From positions 1 through 28,052 of the forward strand of contig CAYLTU010000039.1 in NCBI GenBank assembly GCA_964386465.1: DNA of 28,052 bases. The letters are read 5' to 3'. The notes under the pieces were generated by a model. The model made no database searches. It had not been told where the DNA came from and worked only from the letters and a program-made list of their open reading frames with translations. The translations under genes and the position numbers were made by a program. The stretch comes from GCA-2717185 sp964386465. GTDB taxonomy: Bacteria; Pseudomonadota; Alphaproteobacteria; UBA8366; GCA-2717185. This document shows, piece after piece, positions 15,526 through 26,827 of the stretch (the first letter of the stretch is position 1; each line of letters opens with the position of its first letter).

Positions 15526-17273
15526 CAGCGCAGTTCCTCGAGCGGTGTCACACCCATGAGTTCCAGACCGTTGCCGATGACGGTGCGAACGCCTCTCACC
15601 ATCGCCAGACGCGCGCGCGTCCGATCGATATCTCTCTCAACGATGAACCGCAACTCAGTCTGCTCCTTACCTTTCGTCCATAGGCCGTGGAACGCGGCCG
15701 CCAGATCGTAAAGATAATAGGCGATTCGGTGCGGTTCATGTGCCTGCGCCGCGCCTTCGACGGTCCGCGGCCATTGCGCCAAAAGCTTTAACAGGGCGAG
15801 TTCCGCCTCGTCGTCCAGCAGAGTGAGGTCGGCTCCATTGCCCCCCGCGGCGGTAAGGTCGGGAAATGCGTCCGTCGCCATGCGGGCCACGGAGTGGCAT
15901 CGCGCATGCGCATACTGGACATAGAAGACAGGGTTATCGCGCGACTGCTCGGTCACCTTGGTAAGATCGAAGTCCAGCGGCGCATCATTGCTCCGGGTAA
16001 GCATGATGAACCGCACGACGCCCGGGCCGACTTCATCGATAAGATCGCGCAAGGTCACGAACGTTCCCGCGCGCTTCGACATTTTCACCGGAGTGCCCTT
16101 ATCGAGAAGCTTCACTATCTGACATATCTTCACATCGAGTTCGGCGGCGCCCTCGGTCACCGCCTTTGTCGCCGCGGCCATCCGTTTGACGTAGCCGCCA
16201 TGATCGGCGCCCCAAACGTCGATCTGCGTGCTGAAGCCGCGTGCATATTTGTCCTGGTGGTAGGCGATATCGGACGCGAAGTAGGTCCAGCCGCCGTCGG
16301 ATTTCTTCAGGGGGCGATCGACTTCGTCGCCGAACTCGGTCGCCTTGAACAGCGTTTGCGGTCGCGGTTCCCAATCGTCCGGCTTCTTACCCTTCGGCGG
16401 TTCCAGGGTGCCGGTGTAGATCAGACCGCGTTCCGTCAGGCCGTCCAAAACGGCGTCCACCCTGCCGCTTTCTACCAGGCTGCGTTCCGACGTAAATACA
16501 TCGAACGCGATACCGACGGCGGCCAGGTCATCACGCACCAAGTCCATCATGGCTTCGACGGCAAAGGTACGGAGCACCGGCAACCACTCGGCTTCCGATA
16601 GGTCCCGCCATTTTTGACCGTCTTTTTCAGCCAGCGCGGCACCTACCGCCTTCAGATAGTCACCCGGATAGAGGCCCTCCGGGATTTCGCCGATCTTCTC
16701 GCCGAGCGCTTCTCGGTAGCGCAGATAAGCCGACCGGGCGAGAACATCGACCTGCGCGCCGGCATCGTTGATGTAATACTCGCGGGTTACCTCGTAGCCG
16801 GCCTTCAGCAGAAGCGAAGCGAGGACATCGCCGAATACCGAACCGCGAGCGTGACCTATATGCAACGGGCCGGTCGGGTTCGCCGAAACGAACTCGACAT
16901 TGACCGCTTCGCCACCGCCGATATCGGAATCGCCGTAGGCATTCCCGTCCCGCAAGATCGTGCCCAGACACCGGCGCCAAAGATCGTTGTCCATCCGTAC
17001 GTTGATGAATCCCGGACCGGCAATCTCGGCGAACATAACATTTTCCGCTACAACCAACCGATCGACGAGCAATTGCGCCAGCTCCCGCGGCTTCATGCCG
17101 GCGGGTTTGGCCAGGACCATGGCCGCATTCGTCGAGAGATCGCCGAAGGCCGCATCGCGCGGTACGTCGACGGCGACCCGTGCCAGTTCCAGCCCACCGG
17201 GGATGGCGCCGTCGCCCGCCAGGTTGTTGATCGCATCGACGACCTGAAGTCGGAAATCGCTAAATATGTTCAC
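15525..17273 (-). CDS. argS: Arginyl-tRNA synthetase
   Basis: This class I synthetase charges tRNA-Arg. The 582 residues show an N-terminal additional domain (1-110), the HIGH motif in ANPTGPLHIGHARGS (138-141), KMSK-like VKMSKRAGTF (about 394-397) and the C-terminal anticodon-binding domain ending TVIGNGLELMGV. A KMSK copy is not present in every ArgS, but it is here. The ATG lies 14 nt inside the dgt 3' end, so the genes overlap. Confidence 0.97.
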   Translation of the reverse strand: MNIFSDFRLQVVDAINNLAGDGAIPGGLELARVAVDVPRDAAFGDLSTNAAMVLAKPAGMKPRELAQLLVDRLVVAENVMFAEIAGPGFINVRMDNDLWRRCLGTILRDGNAYGDSDIGGGEAVNVEFVSANPTGPLHIGHARGSVFGDVLASLLLKAGYEVTREYYINDAGAQVDVLARSAYLRYREALGEKIGEIPEGLYPGDYLKAVGAALAEKDGQKWRDLSEAEWLPVLRTFAVEAMMDLVRDDLAAVGIAFDVFTSERSLVESGRVDAVLDGLTERGLIYTGTLEPPKGKKPDDWEPRPQTLFKATEFGDEVDRPLKKSDGGWTYFASDIAYHQDKYARGFSTQIDVWGADHGGYVKRMAAATKAVTEGAAELDVKICQIVKLLDKGTPVKMSKRAGTFVTLRDLIDEVGPGVVRFIMLTRSNDAPLDFDLTKVTEQSRDNPVFYVQYAHARCHSVARMATDAFPDLTAAGGNGADLTLLDDEAELALLKLLAQWPRTVEGAAQAHEPHRIAYYLYDLAAAFHGLWTKGKEQTELRFIVERDIDRTRARLAMVRGVRTVIGNGLELMGVTPLEELR

Positions 17274-18447
17274 GGACCCGGTACTTTCCTTCTGATATCT
17301 GGCGGTGCTGGCGTAAGGCGAATTGATCCGTCATTCCGGCGATATAGTCGCAAACGACACGCGCTGTCTGCGCCGTGTTCGAAAGACCGGCATCCTGTCG
17401 CCATCGATCCGGCAGCATGTCGGGTTTGCCGATGAACGTGTTGAACAACGTGCTGACGATTTCACGCGCGCGGTCCGTCTCCGCGACCACTGCACTGTGC
17501 CTGTACATCCGCTCGAACAAGAACCCTTTCAGCGCGCGCTCTTTCTCGCCCATCGCCGTCGAGAAGGCAACTACCGGATGGTCCAGATGTCGAATATCGG
17601 CCGCGCTTTCGGGTCTCGCCGCAGTGAGACGTTTGCCGGTTTCGCTGACCACGTCTTCGACCATGTCGCCGATCAAGCGTCGAACCGTTTCATGGATCAC
17701 ACGAGTCTCGGAAATCGCCGGGTATTGGGCACGCACGGCGGAGAACGCCTCCGAAACATGAGGCACCTTGGCCAAATCGGCAACCGCGAAGATCGCAGCC
17801 CGCAATCCGTCATCCAAATCATGATTGTTGTAGGCTATATCGTCCGCGATCGTGGCGACCTGCGCTTCCGGCCCAGCAAACGTCTCGAGTTCCAGAGGAA
17901 ACAACGCGTCGAGTTCGGAAACGCTGGGCGTCTTGGCGCGACCGCCGGCATGGGGACCGCATAGCGGGCCGTTATGCTTCGCCACGCCTTCCAGGCTCTC
18001 CCAAGTCAAGTTCAGCCCGTCGAAGTCCGGATAACGGTTCTCAAGACTATTGAGAACGCGCAGGGTCTGGTCGTTGTGATCGAAGCCACCAAAGTCTCGC
18101 ATGGCGGTATCCAGCGCCTCTTCGCCCGCATGCCCGAAGGGGGGATGCCCGAAATCGTGGGCCAGCGCGAGCGCTTCGGTCAGATCTTCGTCCAGCCCCA
18201 GGGTCCGGCTCAACGATCGCGCGATCTGCGAAACTTCGAGACTGTGGGTCAAGCGGGTACGGAAATGATCGCCTTCAGGCGCTATGAAAACCTGCGTCTT
18301 GTGTTTAAGCCGACGGAATGCCGTCGCATGAATGATCCGGTCGCGGTCGCGCTGAAAGGGCGATCGCCGCAGACTTTCGGGCTCGGGATGTACTCTGCCC
18401 CTGGATTTCGAAGCTTTCGTCGCATAGCTGGCGGTTGCCCGATCCAT
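17260..18447 (-). CDS. dgt: Deoxyguanosinetriphosphate triphosphohydrolase-like protein
   Basis: This is an HD-domain dNTP triphosphohydrolase that releases the deoxynucleoside and tripolyphosphate. The metal ligands are visible as His68 (RLTHSLEVSQIARSL), His97-Asp98 (LALAHDFGHPPFGHAGEEAL, in two stretches) and an Asp at about 202-203 (IADDIAYNNHD). The 395 residues match the shorter dGTPase-like type 2 family common in alphaproteobacteria rather than E. coli Dgt. It is the first gene of the long minus-strand operon and is divergent from erpA. Confidence 0.93.
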   Translation of the reverse strand: MDRATASYATKASKSRGRVHPEPESLRRSPFQRDRDRIIHATAFRRLKHKTQVFIAPEGDHFRTRLTHSLEVSQIARSLSRTLGLDEDLTEALALAHDFGHPPFGHAGEEALDTAMRDFGGFDHNDQTLRVLNSLENRYPDFDGLNLTWESLEGVAKHNGPLCGPHAGGRAKTPSVSELDALFPLELETFAGPEAQVATIADDIAYNNHDLDDGLRAAIFAVADLAKVPHVSEAFSAVRAQYPAISETRVIHETVRRLIGDMVEDVVSETGKRLTAARPESAADIRHLDHPVVAFSTAMGEKERALKGFLFERMYRHSAVVAETDRAREIVSTLFNTFIGKPDMLPDRWRQDAGLSNTAQTARVVCDYIAGMTDQFALRQHRQISEGKYRVREHI

Positions 18448-18468
18448 CGCAAGCTCTTGTTTACCTAA

Positions 18469-18496
18469 TTGACATAGCCTCTTAGCGCGCTACATA
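18469..18496 (+). promoter_or_regulatory. Probable promoter of erpA-xthA
   Basis: A perfect TTGACA (18469-18474) is followed after 16 nt by TACATA (18491-18496), with a start near 18503 and a leader of about 50 nt. A perfect 10-bp palindrome TAGCGCGCTA (18483-18492) fills the spacer and touches the -10 box, which could be a regulator site. Confidence 0.5.
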
Positions 18497-18555
18497 GGCT
18501 GTGGTAAACTGCAAGCGCGAGCACGGCAACCAATTGCGCCGTGCAGGGGAAAGAT

Positions 18556-18921
18556 ATGTCGGATCCGTTCGCAACCGAAATTCCGACCTCGGGAGCCACC
18601 TTCACGATTTCCGAGACGGCACGGACGCGCCTTTCGCAAATATTTGCGCAGGAAGACGAGCCGAATACCATGCTGCGCGTGAAAGTGTCCGGCGGCGGGT
18701 GTGCGGGCTATCAGTACAGTTTCGACTTCGAGCATACGATTGGCGAAGATGACAGCGTGTTCGGCGACGACGAGGTCAAAGTCGTGATCGACAGCGTATC
18801 AATGGGCCTGCTGGGCGGATCCGAAATCGATTTCGTCGACGACATGGTCGGTGCCGCGTTCCAGATCAAGAATCCGAACGCGACGATGTCCTGCGGCTGC
18901 GGCACGTCCTTCTCGACCTGA
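18556..18921 (+). CDS. erpA: A-type iron-sulfur cluster carrier (ErpA/IscA family)
   Basis: This is an A-type carrier that holds and delivers Fe-S clusters to target enzymes. The three conserved cysteines are present: Cys49 in GGGCAGYQY and Cys113 and Cys115 in the C-terminal SCGCGTSFS. The 121 residues comprise a 15-residue leader and the HesB-like fold. The ATG at 18556 is chosen because AGGGGAAAG lies just upstream; the GTG at 18541 would bury it. ErpA and IscA cannot be fully separated by eye, but a lone gene outside an isc or suf operon beside dgt is usually called erpA. xthA follows after 4 nt. Confidence 0.9.
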   Translation: MSDPFATEIPTSGATFTISETARTRLSQIFAQEDEPNTMLRVKVSGGGCAGYQYSFDFEHTIGEDDSVFGDDEVKVVIDSVSMGLLGGSEIDFVDDMVGAAFQIKNPNATMSCGCGTSFST

Positions 18922-18925
18922 CCCC

Positions 18926-19699
18926 GTGAAGATCGCGACCTTCAACGTCAATTCGATCAAGGCGCGCCTGCCGCGCGTTCTCGAATGGCTTGAGGAAGCC
19001 GCGCCCGACGTCGCCCTGCTGCAGGAAGTCAAGACAGTCCCGGAGGAATTCCCAAGCCTGGAAATTGGCGGCCTGGGGTACCAAGTCGCCGTGCATGGGC
19101 AGAAGAGCTACAACGGCGTCGCGATCCTGTCGAAAATGCCCATCGAAGACGTCAAGATGGGTCTGCCCGGCGACGACTCGGATGATCAGGCGCGCTATAT
19201 CGAGGCGACGATCCAGGATGTGCGGGTCGCCTCGATTTATCTACCCAACGGCAACCCGACCGACACGGAAAAGTTTCCCTACAAGCTCTCCTGGATGGAT
19301 CGGCTGGTGGCTTATGTCCGCGACGAACTGCTCCCCCGGGAATTGCCCTTCGTCCTTGGCGGCGATTACAACATCGTTCCGACCGATGACGACGTCTACG
19401 ATCCGGAAGGCTGGGCCGACGACGCCCTATGCCGACCGGAATCCCGCACGCGGTTCCGGACAATCCTCAACATGGGCATCACCGAAGCCTGGCGCTCACT
19501 GCACAAGGAAATCGGCGCCTACAGCTATTGGGACTATCAGCGCGGCCGCTGGCAGCGCGACGAAGGCGTCCGGATCGACCATCTGCTGCTGTCACCGCAG
19601 GCCGCCGACCAGCTCGTCTCTTGCGAAATCGATCGCGTACCGCGCGGCAAAGAGAAGGCGTCGGACCACACACCGGTGTGGTGCGAACTTAGCGACTAA
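18926..19699 (+). CDS. xthA: Exodeoxyribonuclease III
   Basis: This enzyme cuts DNA at abasic sites and removes 3' nucleotides in base-excision repair. The 257 residues begin KIATFNVNSIKARL, the family start, and include the metal ligand Glu in LLQEVKT, the catalytic GGDYNIVPTDDDVY segment (Asp and Asn), and the closing SDHTPVWCEL motif. The start is a GTG at 18926, only 4 nt after the erpA stop, so translation is likely coupled. The longer upstream frame overlaps erpA and is rejected. Confidence 0.95.
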   Translation: MKIATFNVNSIKARLPRVLEWLEEAAPDVALLQEVKTVPEEFPSLEIGGLGYQVAVHGQKSYNGVAILSKMPIEDVKMGLPGDDSDDQARYIEATIQDVRVASIYLPNGNPTDTEKFPYKLSWMDRLVAYVRDELLPRELPFVLGGDYNIVPTDDDVYDPEGWADDALCRPESRTRFRTILNMGITEAWRSLHKEIGAYSYWDYQRGRWQRDEGVRIDHLLLSPQAADQLVSCEIDRVPRGKEKASDHTPVWCELSD

Positions 19700-19769
19700 G
19701 TCATGGGGCGTATCGCACGACCGGTTGGGAGAGCCGCGCCCTATCCAGTTTCACATGAGGGAACCGGCT

Positions 19770-20603
19770 CTACCGGCAGGCGCTGATTACGTAGGCCTTG
19801 TTCGTCATTCGAACAATCCCGGCATCGTCGGCGTAATCGCGCGCGGCATCGGCTACCGCCCGCCAGGCGGCGTCGCGCTCGGCGCTGGGGAAATGCGCGA
19901 TCCGGTCTTCCAGCGGTTTCGATCGCTCCCGCCGGAACTGAACGAACTCGTCGACCGATTGAAAGGTGTAGGAAACCGGCAGCCATTCGCCAGCGACATC
20001 GCGGAACCCCGCCGTTTGGAACGTGCCCGCCGCAGCGTCCACGTTGCAAAGAGCGAAGGGCGTCCCAGGGCCTTCGTTCGGCGGTGGCAGCCCGAGCGAC
20101 GCCAATACGATCCGATTACCCAGGCTGAGCGCCGGCGCGTCTTCGGAAGGGCCCCAGATCGCAGCGGCAATCCGCCCACCTGGCTTCAGGAGGTCGCGAA
20201 AGGACCGAAGGGTCGCCTGCAGGTCGCTCATGAACATCAAACCCCAACGGCACAGGATCGCGTCATAGGGTCTTTCAGGGCGATCCAGCACGTTTGCGTC
20301 TGCTTCTCGAAAGGACAGGTTCGCCAAGCCCAACCGCGCCGCCCGCCGCCGTGCGAATTCAAGCATGCCCGGTGACAAATCGACACCCTCGACGTGGCCT
20401 CCCGGCCCGACGGCCCGCGCCGCCGTCGCCGCCGGTTCGCCCAAGCCCGTTGCGACATCGAGCACCCGGTCGCCGGGTCCGATACCGGCGAGCGCGACCA
20501 ACCGGTCGCTCAGCACCTGTGCGCCGTCTTCCAAAACAGGGAACCACTTGTCCCACGCCGCCGCGCGTTTCGGGTCCCACGGTGCGGCTTTCATATCGGC
20601 CAT
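19770..20603 (-). CDS. Class I SAM-dependent methyltransferase (UbiE-like fold)
   Basis: This is a Rossmann-fold methyltransferase of unknown substrate. Motif I is VLDVATGLGEPAATAA, followed by the acidic GVDLSPGMLEFAR, a READANVLD segment, and LLKPGGRIAAAIWG. It resembles the UbiE/COQ5 and phthiotriol-type methyltransferases, but the substrate-binding half gives no clear assignment. The 277-residue length fits. The ATG at 20603 lies one base after the stop of the membrane protein gene and five bases after GGGAGG. The tight coupling suggests the two act together. A ten-residue-longer start at 20633 is less likely. Confidence 0.85.
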   Translation of the reverse strand: MADMKAAPWDPKRAAAWDKWFPVLEDGAQVLSDRLVALAGIGPGDRVLDVATGLGEPAATAARAVGPGGHVEGVDLSPGMLEFARRRAARLGLANLSFREADANVLDRPERPYDAILCRWGLMFMSDLQATLRSFRDLLKPGGRIAAAIWGPSEDAPALSLGNRIVLASLGLPPPNEGPGTPFALCNVDAAAGTFQTAGFRDVAGEWLPVSYTFQSVDEFVQFRRERSKPLEDRIAHFPSAERDAAWRAVADAARDYADDAGIVRMTNKAYVISACR

Positions 20604-20604
20604 A

Positions 20605-21831
20605 TCAGCCTCCCGGCATGCTGCTTTCGACAACCGGTTGGGAAAGGATCCACAGGCTGATCATCGTGTACCCCACCATCAGCACCATCATCGGTATCTG
20701 GCTCAATAACGCCGCGCGGATCGTGGGGAATGCGCGCAACGCCATTACATGAGCCAGAAAAACGGCGATGAGATGCCCCAGGACAATCGTCGTTACCGAC
20801 AAATACCAGACGAACTTAGCGGTGACGATCCCGATGTCCATTTTGTAGTTTGCCGTGCCGAACAGGTCCCAGCCCCAGCCGAACGGATCGGAGACGAGCG
20901 GGATGATGAGCTGGCCCGCCAACAGGAAGTAGGAAAGATAGTGGGCAATGTGATAGGCGATCGCAATCGGCACCAATGTCAGGACAAAATAGCCGGCGAT
21001 GTCGCCAAATTCGGCCGAACCGCCCATAGCCCGCATCAGGGCGCAAAAAAACAGAAAAGCCAGCGCGAAGGCCAAAGGAAAGACGATCAGGCCCGTCGTC
21101 TTGACCAGCTTATGGAGGTTGACGCCGGCCTCCTGCAGCGCGACCAGAAGTGGACGCAGGGTCGTATCCTCGGCGACCCACTCCAGGATGCCCGCCCAGA
21201 CCGGTGTTTCCAGGAATCCGTCATACGTAACCGTCGCGAGGATCAATAAAACGAANNNNNNNNNNNNNNNNNNNNNNNNNNNNNNNNNNNNNNNNNNNNN
21301 NNNNNNNNNNNNNNNNNNNNNNNNNNNNNNNNNNNNNNNNNNNNNNNNNNNNNNNATCAGCGCCTCGCCCCACCGAAACACCGCGCGCCACGGATTGATG
21401 ACGCGCCAAAGATCGCCGAGCAACGCCGATACCATCGCCAGACCAATCCACCAGATAATCCAGACCATGGTCGGCGCGAAATTCTTCAAAGGGTTTTGAA
21501 CGCCGATGAAACCCGTCGCCAGAACAAGTAGGAAAAGCGCTACCGAAAGGGCCTGTAGGAATCCGACAAAAAAAGTATGCGACAGCCAACGCCCCGGGGG
21601 AGTGGTGGAAAGCGAGAAGGTCGGCGCGGCGTCCATTGCCGTTCGCCGTATCGTCAACGCCATGACAGCGAACGACAGCGCGACCGCCGCGCCAGCACCA
21701 CTCAAATACATCCACAAGGGTGCTGGAAGGTCGTAGCGCTGACCGAACGCGTGCGCCAGAGCCGGCCGGTCAAAGATTAGCGATAGCCCGGCGATTGCAA
21801 ATATCACAGCGCCCGAAACGAAACGCGCCAT
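20605..21831 (-). CDS. Polytopic membrane protein, interrupted by an assembly gap
   Basis: This is an integral membrane protein in two visible parts: 158 codons before the gap and 216 after. A possible signal peptide or first helix ends PALAHAFG, then comes RYDLPAPLWMYLSGAGAAVAL, with about nine hydrophobic segments overall. The motifs GDLWRVINPWRAVFRW and YHIAHYLSYFL are distinctive. These look like the membrane proteins that databases often label 'fenitrothion hydrolase'-like, but that is from memory and says little about function here. Conserved His residues in the second half could bind metal or haem. Both parts read in the same frame across the 100 Ns, which may be chance. Confidence 0.72.
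   Translation of the reverse strand: MARFVSGAVIFAIAGLSLIFDRPALAHAFGQRYDLPAPLWMYLSGAGAAVALSFAVMALTIRRTAMDAAPTFSLSTTPPGRWLSHTFFVGFLQALSVALFLLVLATGFIGVQNPLKNFAPTMVWIIWWIGLAMVSALLGDLWRVINPWRAVFRWGEALXXXXXXXXXXXXXXXXXXXXXXXXXXXXXXXXXXFVLLILATVTYDGFLETPVWAGILEWVAEDTTLRPLLVALQEAGVNLHKLVKTTGLIVFPLAFALAFLFFCALMRAMGGSAEFGDIAGYFVLTLVPIAIAYHIAHYLSYFLLAGQLIIPLVSDPFGWGWDLFGTANYKMDIGIVTAKFVWYLSVTTIVLGHLIAVFLAHVMALRAFPTIRAALLSQIPMMVLMVGYTMISLWILSQPVVESSMPGG
21256..21355. other. Assembly gap (100 N)
   Basis: Exactly 100 Ns lie inside the membrane protein gene. The true length of the missing sequence is unknown, so the protein length and the number of membrane spans are also unknown. Confidence 0.95.
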
Positions 21832-21917
21832 ATTGTCTCCGTTGAATTACCCAAGAAAGGAAAGATTTGGCCAAACACGAGAGAAAAGCCGCCGAGATGT
21901 TCCCCGGCCTCTTCCGG

Positions 21918-24569
<2,652 letters not shown>

Positions 24570-24610
24570 CGCTGAACGTCCCTTCGTCTTTTTTTGCGTT
24601 CGCCTTTCAA

Positions 24611-24629
24611 GCGTGGACCGAAGCCACGC
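24611..24629 (-). terminator. Hairpin after popZ with a TTCG-type loop
   Basis: GCGTGG (24611-24616) and CCACGC (24624-24629) form a perfect six-pair stem. On the minus strand the loop reads CTTCGGT, close to the stable cUUCGg tetraloop. It lies 18 nt after the popZ stop and 41 nt before the valS start. No T-run follows on the minus strand, so it may be a weak terminator or a valS leader hairpin. Confidence 0.3.
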
Positions 24630-24647
24630 AACAATCCGTTAACGATC

Positions 24648-25196
<549 letters not shown>

Positions 25197-25291
25197 ATTT
25201 TGCCCTCCCCGTCCAGCACGTCAAAACGTTGCACTGTTTCCCCCGCCAACCTTATCGGCAGCGTTATCCGCCGCACGTTTTCGTCCCTCAT

Positions 25292-26686
25292 CTATTTCTT
25301 TTTCGGCGCCCTTTTCCGCGCGGCTCCGCGATCATAGCCCCAAAGTTTGTCGCGAACCTTGAGGTAGTGGGTTTTCTGATCGTAAAGATCGACAGGCAGG
25401 CCCAATTCGCGCGCGGTAAGCCTACCGACCGCGGCGAGCAACTCGTAGCTGGTGACGATCGCGTCACGCTGATCAAGCACGAGACTGACCTGTGCGTCGA
25501 GCAATTCCTGCTCCGCATCCAGAACATCCAGGACGGTCCGGGATCCGACGGCCGCTTCTTGCTCTACGCCTTCGAGGGCGATTTTCGCGGCGCGCACTTC
25601 CGCTTCACGCGACTGGATGCTGGCGCGTGCCGTCAGCAATTGTTCGAAGCCGCTCTTGGCGTCCTCTATCGCCGCACGCCTGGCTTCTTCGACTTGCAGT
25701 TGGCTTTCACTGGCAAGCTGGATCGCTTCGCGAATGCGGCTCGAAACAGCGCCTTGTTGGTAGAGTGGCACCGTCAACTCCGCCGTGACCGTAATATCAT
25801 CGACCGTACGGTCCGGTGCGCCTTCGTTACGGCTTCGCGACGCATCGCCGACGAGATCGACCGAGGGAAGCAATTCGCCCTTAGTCGCTTCCATGAAGGC
25901 CCGCGCCGCGCGTTCGTCGAATATCGCGCTGATCACCGCCGGGTTACCGTCACGCGCCAGGCTAACCGCCTCATCAATTTCCGCCGGCAACACCGCCGGG
26001 TAGCCCGGATTGGGCACTACGGTCGGTTTTGCGCCGACAATCTGCTCAAAGAAAGCCCGGCTGACTTCCAAGTCGCCTTCGGCCTGAATTCGTTCCGCCG
26101 TCGCCCGCGCCAAACGAGACTCGGCTTGCGCGACATCGGTTCGCGTCACCTCGCCGACATTGAATCGGTCGCGCGTCGCCTGCAATTGGCGGGAGAGTAC
26201 CTGCTCGTTATTGATGTTCAACCGCAGCACCGCTTCTTCACGGAAAACGTCCATATAAGCTTTCACGCCATCGAGGAGGACGCCCTGCTCCGTCGTCATC
26301 AAACGGGCGCGCTCCGCGCTGACTTCGTGCTTGGCCTGCTTGATCTCCGCTTCGGTCGTACCACCGGCGTAGACGTTCTGCGTAACACGGAAGCCGCCAC
26401 TATAGAAGGACCGGCTGTCGTCGCCCGAACCGAAACCGCCGGTATTGTTCGTCCGCCGGCGAAGTTTTCCGACTTCCGTCGTGAACCGGACATCGGGACG
26501 CCATCCGGACAGCGCCTGCGGCACACCTTCATCGACCGAGCGCAGCCGCGCGCGTTGCGCCTGCAGTGTCGGATTGTTCGAGTACGCGAGGGCCAGTGCC
26601 TCCAGTAGATTTTGCGCATGCCCGGCGCTCGGCGCCAGGATCGCAAAACCGGCCAACAAAACGATCAAGACGGATACCCGCCGCAT
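25292..26686 (-). CDS. tolC: TolC-family outer membrane channel protein
   Basis: TolC-type proteins form trimeric outer-membrane and periplasmic tunnels for type I secretion and efflux pumps. The 464 residues start with a signal peptide (MRRVSVLIVLLAGFAILAPSA, in family style) cleaved near residue 24 after GHA. LLEALALAYSNNPTLQAQRA and the second-repeat ISAIFDERAAR mark the two structural repeats of coiled-coil hairpins. The C-terminal segment includes VLDVLDAEQELLDAQVSLV, the classic TolC motif. The ATG at 26686 is chosen because AAGGAA lies just upstream; the longer frame to 26743 begins before the signal peptide. popZ begins 95 nt downstream. Confidence 0.93.
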   Translation of the reverse strand: MRRVSVLIVLLAGFAILAPSAGHAQNLLEALALAYSNNPTLQAQRARLRSVDEGVPQALSGWRPDVRFTTEVGKLRRRTNNTGGFGSGDDSRSFYSGGFRVTQNVYAGGTTEAEIKQAKHEVSAERARLMTTEQGVLLDGVKAYMDVFREEAVLRLNINNEQVLSRQLQATRDRFNVGEVTRTDVAQAESRLARATAERIQAEGDLEVSRAFFEQIVGAKPTVVPNPGYPAVLPAEIDEAVSLARDGNPAVISAIFDERAARAFMEATKGELLPSVDLVGDASRSRNEGAPDRTVDDITVTAELTVPLYQQGAVSSRIREAIQLASESQLQVEEARRAAIEDAKSGFEQLLTARASIQSREAEVRAAKIALEGVEQEAAVGSRTVLDVLDAEQELLDAQVSLVLDQRDAIVTSYELLAAVGRLTARELGLPVDLYDQKTHYLKVRDKLWGYDRGAARKRAPKKK

Positions 26687-26827
26687 GGCATTTCCTTTTC
26701 CGGAATGGCCTACACGTTCGCAGCCACCCAATAAACTACTCATACTTCGTCCGCACCGCCGTATTCGATCATTTTCTAGCTTGGCACCAAACTGGAATAA
26801 ACCACAAAATGTTGAATGGAAACAGTG

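Noticed and set aside
19721..19775. Inverted arms AGAGCCG (19730-19736) and CGGCTCT (19765-19771) between convergent xthA and methyltransferase genes considered as a shared terminator
   Set aside because: The loop is long, the right arm overlaps the methyltransferase stop codon and no T-run is present.
18990..20375. 461-residue plus-strand frame covering xthA and the methyltransferase
   Set aside because: It runs in the wrong frame through xthA and then antisense through the methyltransferase; the Ser/Arg/Thr-rich composition is non-protein-like.
25229..26608. 459-residue plus-strand frame opposite tolC and the popZ upstream region
   Set aside because: It is a shadow of TolC codon bias, with no ribosome site, no domain and Arg-rich low-information composition.
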